DNA of 17,418 bases from JBGSLA01 sp965602785 (lineage in GTDB: Bacteria > Desulfobacterota > Desulfobaccia > Desulfobaccales > 0-14-0-80-60-11), in contig CBFDAH010000047.1 in NCBI GenBank assembly GCA_965602785.1, positions 1 to 17,418 on the forward strand, read 5' to 3'. Each line of letters starts with the position of its first letter. The stretch's first letter is position 1. Of the stretch, positions 14,088 to 17,418 are shown piece by piece. The notes beneath the pieces were generated by a model. That model was not told where the DNA came from, searched no databases, and saw only the letters and a program-made list of their open reading frames with translations. The position numbers were made by a program, and so were the translations under genes.

Positions 14088-14243
14088 TTTTAACTTGAAA
14101 GATGAGAAGTAATTTCTTACTGTGACTGGTACCAAGTAAAACCAGAAACCAGCTGCCCCTACATTGCACCAACGATCTGAAACAATCCAGATTTTTTAAA
14201 GACACCCCGGATGCTTCTGGCCACTGGCTTGTAAAGGACCCAT

Positions 14244-16205
14244 ATGCCCCAGGAAATGGATCAGGGCAGGGCTACAGACGTCTCCCAACTGTACACGGAC
14301 CTGGCACAATGCCGTGTGGCCCAAGAATTCCGGGAAACCATCATTAACACCATCACCGACAATCTCCTCGTCATAGATCCGTCCGACTGCCGCATCGTCC
14401 TGGCCAATGAATCCTTTCTGGCCTCCATGGGCCGAGAAGCAGAGGCGGTGCTGGACCGGCCGTGCTATGAGGTCATGCACGGCAAGGAGGAGCACTGCCA
14501 CGAGGAAGGCTTCTTCTGCCCGGTACAGGAGTCGGCGAGGCTCAAGCGCCCGGTGTTGACCGACAAGGCTTTTTATGCGCATGGCAAAGATCGGGTCTAT
14601 CAGATAGCTGCCTATCCCCATTTTGACAGCCAGAGTGAGGTGGACCTGGTCATTTGTCTGGAGCGGGATGTCACCGACCGGCGCCGTATGGAAGAATCCC
14701 TGGCCTTCCGCTCCCAGGAGCTCCAGAAAACCCAGGCCCAATTGGAAAAGCTCTATGAGATCTCCCGGGACAGCTCCTCCCGTCGCTCTATCCCGGCGTT
14801 GGTGCAACATCTTTACGGTATCCTGGGGGGCATCTTTCCCGAAGCCGACCATCTCTTCCTCCTGTTGGACGGCGACAAAAACCGCCTTCTCCCTCTGGAG
14901 GAGTGTCCCGATCGGGTCACCGAGCCCGTGAAACGCCTGGTCCGGAGGCTGGAGAAAGTGGGCCTTTTGGGGGAATTCTTGAGCTACCTCAGTCATATCA
15001 AGGAACCCCATGTGGTGACCTATGCCGACCGGGTCACCAGGCCGGCCTACTTCAAGGTTATCTCCCGCATCTATCCGAGCTGGTTCGGTCTGCCCATCTT
15101 CTCCCAGCAGCAGTGCCTGGGATTTTTTCTGCTGGGATCGAACGTGCCCCAGGGGTATTCCCGGGAAGACCTCTACTTTTTTCACGCCCTGTTCGGCCAG
15201 GTGGGTACTTATCTCCGCTACTTGCTTCGCCAGGAAGACGCCATGGCCCTGAGCGTCGCTCCCCTTCCCGAAAAGACCCACTTTGGGGAAATCCTCGGTC
15301 AGAGCAAGAAGATGCAAGAAGTCTACGAGCTCATCGACCTGGTTTCCCGCACCGACGCCACTGTTTTGATCACCGGGGATAACGGCACCGGCAAAGAGCT
15401 GGTGGCCCGCACCATCCATAGCCAGAGCAAACGCAGCCGGGGGCCTTTTGTGGTGGCCAACTGTTCGGCCTACTCCCCGACGCTCTTGGAGAGCGAACTC
15501 TTCGGCCATGAAAAGGGGGCCTTCACCGGGGCCATCCGCCGTAAAAAAGGCCGCTTCGAGCTGGCCCAGGAGGGCACCCTGTTTCTGGACGAAATCGGCG
15601 ACATTCCCCCCGCCACCCAAGTTCTGCTGCTGCGGTTTCTTCAGGACCACTGCTTCGAACGGGTGGGGGGCGAGGCCACCATTGAGTCGGACGTTCGGGT
15701 GCTGGCCGCCACGAACAAGGAACTCTACCGGGAGATGCAGGAGGGTCGGTTTCGGGACGATCTCTACTATCGCCTGAACGTCATCACCATTCACTTGCCG
15801 TCCCTGAAAGAGCGGAAGGAAGACATCCCGCTGCTCTGCCAGCACTTTCTCCAGAAGTACAATGTCAAGGAAGGCAAGCAGATCCGGCGGTTCTTCGCGG
15901 ACTCCATGCAGGCCCTCATGGACTATGACTGGCCGGGAAACGTCCGCCAGCTCGAGAACGCCGTCAGCCACGCGGTTATCCTGACCCAGGGGGAGGACAT
16001 CCGGCGCCGGCATCTCCCCCGCTTTCTCAAGGAAGCCAGCGAAGAGGCCAGGCCCACTTCCCTGGCGGAAACCGAGCGCCTCCTCATCATGCGGGTCCTC
16101 AAGGAAGTGGGCTGGAACAAACACGAGGCGGCCCGGCGCCTGAGGGTCAGCCGGAGCACGCTATACAGCAAAATTCGCCGCTATGGCGTAAGCCGTACTA
16201 AATAA
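14244..16205 (+). CDS. Sigma-54-dependent transcriptional activator, PAS-GAF-AAA+-Fis
   Basis: The 653-residue enhancer-binding protein should use ATP to open promoters bound by sigma-54 RNA polymerase. An N-terminal PAS domain (about 28-145) carries Cys74, His79, His84, Cys85, His86 and Cys92-Pro, a cluster that might bind a metal or cofactor. A helical linker and a GAF-like domain (about 165-325) follow. The AAA+ core starts near 345. It has Walker A GDNGTGKE (378-385), the sigma-54 contact loop GAFTGA (425-430) and Walker B LFLDE with Asp449-Glu450. The C-terminal Fis-type helix-turn-helix is at about 611-648. There is no receiver domain, so the protein probably senses a small ligand or redox state directly. 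AAAGGA five bases before ATG 14244 supports the start. The CoA-transferase gene downstream is the likely target. Confidence 0.95.
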   Translation: MPQEMDQGRATDVSQLYTDLAQCRVAQEFRETIINTITDNLLVIDPSDCRIVLANESFLASMGREAEAVLDRPCYEVMHGKEEHCHEEGFFCPVQESARLKRPVLTDKAFYAHGKDRVYQIAAYPHFDSQSEVDLVICLERDVTDRRRMEESLAFRSQELQKTQAQLEKLYEISRDSSSRRSIPALVQHLYGILGGIFPEADHLFLLLDGDKNRLLPLEECPDRVTEPVKRLVRRLEKVGLLGEFLSYLSHIKEPHVVTYADRVTRPAYFKVISRIYPSWFGLPIFSQQQCLGFFLLGSNVPQGYSREDLYFFHALFGQVGTYLRYLLRQEDAMALSVAPLPEKTHFGEILGQSKKMQEVYELIDLVSRTDATVLITGDNGTGKELVARTIHSQSKRSRGPFVVANCSAYSPTLLESELFGHEKGAFTGAIRRKKGRFELAQEGTLFLDEIGDIPPATQVLLLRFLQDHCFERVGGEATIESDVRVLAATNKELYREMQEGRFRDDLYYRLNVITIHLPSLKERKEDIPLLCQHFLQKYNVKEGKQIRRFFADSMQALMDYDWPGNVRQLENAVSHAVILTQGEDIRRRHLPRFLKEASEEARPTSLAETERLLIMRVLKEVGWNKHEAARRLRVSRSTLYSKIRRYGVSRTK

Positions 16206-16402
16206 TATGATATGGGGTCGATATTCACACACGCAAATGTTTAATAAAATTAGTAAGAAAGACAACATAATTAAAGGACAGTTTAAAATTGGGACAGATG
16301 GCCTAAATTTTTATCACAAGGTTGCAAGCAGGGCTCTGGCTAACTAATTGAAATTTAAACAAATTTAATTTAATTTTTTTTAAAAGTGCCCAACCATCTG
16401 CT

Positions 16403-16419
16403 TTGGCAGGGATCTTGTA
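16403..16419 (+). promoter_or_regulatory. Sigma-54-like (-24/-12) promoter candidate
   Basis: TTGGCAGGGATCTTGTA compares with the consensus YTGGCACGRNNNTTGCW. It keeps GG at -24 and TTG at -12, but has G for C in the -24 box and T for the highly conserved C of the -12 GC. An A/T-only stretch lies just upstream, and the activator gene ends about 200 bases before it. The start point would be near 16430, some 280 bases before the CoA-transferase ATG. Confidence 0.45.
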
Positions 16420-16517
16420 ACAAATAGTACTTGTCCCTCTGCGACTGGTGGGGCCTGAGCAGAGAGAACACAGCAACAGCAGTAGCACTAAAAAAAATAT
16501 ACGCGATCAAACCCGTT

Positions 16518-16529
16518 GAAAGGAGGTGA
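16518..16529 (+). other. Orphan perfect Shine-Dalgarno sequence
   Basis: GAAAGGAGGTGA is a 12-base complement to the 3' tail of 16S rRNA (of the CACCTCCTTTC type). No ATG, GTG or TTG follows within the next 5-12 bases, so it does not start an ordinary gene. It may recruit ribosomes to the leader, mark a decayed gene start, or pair inside the RNA. Confidence 0.5.
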
Positions 16530-16543
16530 GGAAAGACAGGGGA

Positions 16544-16573
16544 GCCGCCGCCCCAGGGAAAGAGGTCGGCGGC
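16544..16573 (+). other. Leader hairpin 1
   Basis: GCCGCCG (16544-16550) and CGGCGGC (16567-16573) form a perfect 7-bp GC stem around a 16-base loop, 15 bases after the orphan Shine-Dalgarno sequence. Confidence 0.5.
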
Positions 16574-16581
16574 ATTACGGT

Positions 16582-16603
16582 GAAGGGGCGTTTTGCTCCC
16601 TTC
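16582..16603 (+). other. Leader hairpin 2
   Basis: GAAGGG (16582-16587) pairs with CCCTTC (16598-16603) with a possible G/T extension. The loop contains TTTT (16591-16594). No U-run follows the stem, so it is not a standard terminator. Confidence 0.4.
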
Positions 16604-16712
16604 TGTACATATAGGCCTTAAGTTTCACCGTTTGTTTCTAGCGAGATCGCAGCCGCGGCCGAAATCCGCGCGCGAGAGTTGAGGAACACCTTGATCAATG
16701 GGAGGCCGAAAC

Positions 16713-17418
16713 ATGGCAGAGAAAAAGGACATTGAAATTAACAGTCGGGCCGATACGCTTGAGTTGATGACGGAAAAAATCAGGCCCTGGCCCGTAACTC
16801 CGCCGCCTGACCCCGAATGGGTGATGGCCAATGTATACGCCAAACGGAAGGCGGAGGAGTTCGGCAAATGGTGCGAAGACAACCTGAGATATGAGTACTC
16901 CTTCGGCAAACCTGAAGCCCTCCAGGGTTTCAAGTTTTTATGTTGTGGTCTGTGGAGATTAGGCAACAAGTTCTGCGCGGGTTTGCTGTGCGAAGCCGGG
17001 GCTGAGGTCATCAACGTTGAACCCCCCGGGGGCGATCCCCTGCGTCAGTTGACCCCCTTCGGCCGCGAAGAGTACATGTTTACTTCTGAGATTACCGGGG
17101 AAGCATGCGGCCTGGACTTCCTGCACGAAATGCGGGGACAGAAATCCGTCACCCTGAATCTGGAGAGCGATGAAGGCCGGGCCATTTACCAGAAACTGGC
17201 CACCCAAGTAGACGGGATCATCGATGAGATGCCCCCCGGGTACATGGACAGCCTGGGCCTGGGCTACCGGCATCTTTCCAGGCTGAACAAGCGTCTGGTG
17301 TATTTGAATATGGCGGTGCGCGGCACCTGGGGTCCCTATAAAGACAAGCTGTCCAAGTACGGGCAGTGGACCCTGGAGCCCTTCGGCGGCTGCGCCAACT
17401 CCTTTGTGCATAACACCG
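16713..17418 (+). CDS. Family III CoA-transferase (CaiB/BaiF type), 3'-truncated by window end
   Basis: The first 235 residues are present, without a stop. Family III features are clear: GAEVINVEPPGGDPLRQLTP (the usual GAEVIKVE.PGGD), KSVTLNLESDEGR, DGIIDEMPPGYMDSLGLGYR, LVYLNMAVRGTWGPY. These enzymes swap CoA between acids such as succinate and arylsuccinates, carnitine or oxalate. The family core starts only at about residue 70 (ALQGFKFL); the extra N-terminal 70 residues are unusual. In the segment after GPY, aligned by eye to the racemase/transferase motif, the catalytic Asp position is Gly217. This suggests a non-catalytic partner of a heteromeric enzyme such as the benzylsuccinate CoA-transferase type. 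ATG 16713 has GGGAGG (16700-16705) seven bases upstream; in-frame ATG 16698 is less well placed. Regulation by the upstream sigma-54 activator is likely. Confidence 0.87.
   Translation, partial: MAEKKDIEINSRADTLELMTEKIRPWPVTPPPDPEWVMANVYAKRKAEEFGKWCEDNLRYEYSFGKPEALQGFKFLCCGLWRLGNKFCAGLLCEAGAEVINVEPPGGDPLRQLTPFGREEYMFTSEITGEACGLDFLHEMRGQKSVTLNLESDEGRAIYQKLATQVDGIIDEMPPGYMDSLGLGYRHLSRLNKRLVYLNMAVRGTWGPYKDKLSKYGQWTLEPFGGCANSFVHNT

Larger units (their letters stand above)
13186..14243. other. About 1 kb without a credible protein gene
   Basis: Between the tRNA and the sigma-54 activator I find no reading frame with a ribosome binding site and protein-like composition on either strand. The stretch holds the tRNA promoter, repeat copy 2 (13383-13439), a strong hairpin (13741-13770), a smaller CGCCCC/GGGGCG hairpin (13811-13834) and a possible -10 box at 14082. 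It could be decayed coding DNA or hold an unrecognised RNA. Confidence 0.6.
16206..16712. other. Structured leader between activator and CoA-transferase genes
   Basis: These 507 bases begin with an AT-rich part (to about 16385). A sigma-54-like element (16403-16419), an isolated perfect Shine-Dalgarno sequence (16518-16529) and two hairpins (16544-16573 and 16582-16603) follow. I see no convincing coding sequence on either strand. The length and structure suggest that expression of the CoA-transferase is controlled after initiation as well as by the activator. I do not recognise a known riboswitch class. Confidence 0.65.

Noticed and set aside
13954..14205. An 83-codon frame on the - strand
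   Set aside because: No ribosome binding site, no motif, odd composition; the region also changes base composition within the frame.
14196..16124. A 642-codon open frame on the - strand
   Set aside because: It lies fully antisense to the sigma-54 activator, shows no domain or membrane pattern, and is explained by the high GC and codon bias of the real gene.
16303..16488. A 61-codon - strand frame starting with a run of Leu
   Set aside because: The apparent signal peptide has no typical basic start and the rest is AT-rich translation; no ribosome binding site was seen.
16527..16622. A GTG-started 31-codon frame beginning inside the orphan Shine-Dalgarno sequence
   Set aside because: The start codon overlaps the only ribosome binding sequence, so it could not use it; no other signal supports translation.
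16691..16698. TTGATCAA palindrome just before the CoA-transferase ribosome binding site
   Set aside because: An 8-bp palindrome is likely by chance and lacks the 4-base spacer of an FNR/CRP-type site.
1..17418. CRISPR array, transposase, integrase or phage genes
   Set aside because: No regularly spaced direct repeats and no reading frame with such motifs were found on either strand.

Overview
The window looks like chromosomal DNA of a GC-rich Gram-negative bacterium, most likely a deltaproteobacterium (Desulfobacterota; the sulfate-reducing or syntrophic side). This is inference. It rests on a PAS-GAF sigma-54 activator next to a family III CoA-transferase, a periplasmic stress cassette, a polysaccharide cluster with a soluble P-type-ATPase-like HAD protein downstream, and GC-rich interspersed palindromes between genes. 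All protein genes I accept are on the + strand; only a tRNA-Leu is on the - strand.

Region 1 (1-2791): an ECF sigma factor, a zinc-finger membrane anti-sigma factor and a Spy/CpxP-like periplasmic protein form a tight operon (217-2041), a layout typical of envelope or metal stress sensing. A 354-base AT-rich spacer with four inverted repeats follows. Then comes a small secreted basic protein (2396-2728) with a clear terminator.

Region 2 (2971-11971): a cell-surface polysaccharide cluster. It encodes a membrane-anchored SGNH-fold protein, a GT4 glycosyltransferase, a GT2 glycosyltransferase with two C-terminal membrane helices, a glutamine-dependent asparagine synthetase-like amidotransferase, a polytopic GT-C-like protein with a large extracytoplasmic domain, and a second GT4 enzyme. 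A good sigma-70 promoter at 5558-5587 suggests the GT2-to-GT4 genes form their own transcription unit, closed by a terminator at 11941-11971. A 12-codon reading frame just after asnB overlaps the start of the GT-C-like gene (TGATG) and may couple its translation. No flippase, polymerase or export gene is in the window.

Region 3 (11972-14243): a repeat-rich, gene-poor stretch. Three families of interspersed palindromes lie in one gap. A HAD protein resembling the P-domain of P-type ATPases (12478-12948) and tRNA-Leu(CAA) follow. About 1 kb without a credible gene comes next; it holds a second, covarying copy of the two-hairpin repeat.

Region 4 (14244-17418): a PAS-GAF-AAA+-Fis sigma-54 activator with a Cys/His cluster in its PAS domain. 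After a 507-base leader with a sigma-54-like element, an orphan perfect Shine-Dalgarno sequence and two hairpins, a family III CoA-transferase runs off the window end. It has a long N-terminal extension and Gly where the family has its catalytic Asp. The activator probably controls this downstream catabolic gene, but that is inference from position.

I see no CRISPR array, transposase, phage gene or obvious defence system. The least explained items are the structured leader before the CoA-transferase, the palindrome-dense spacer before the small basic protein, the coupled leader frame, and the covarying two-hairpin repeat.
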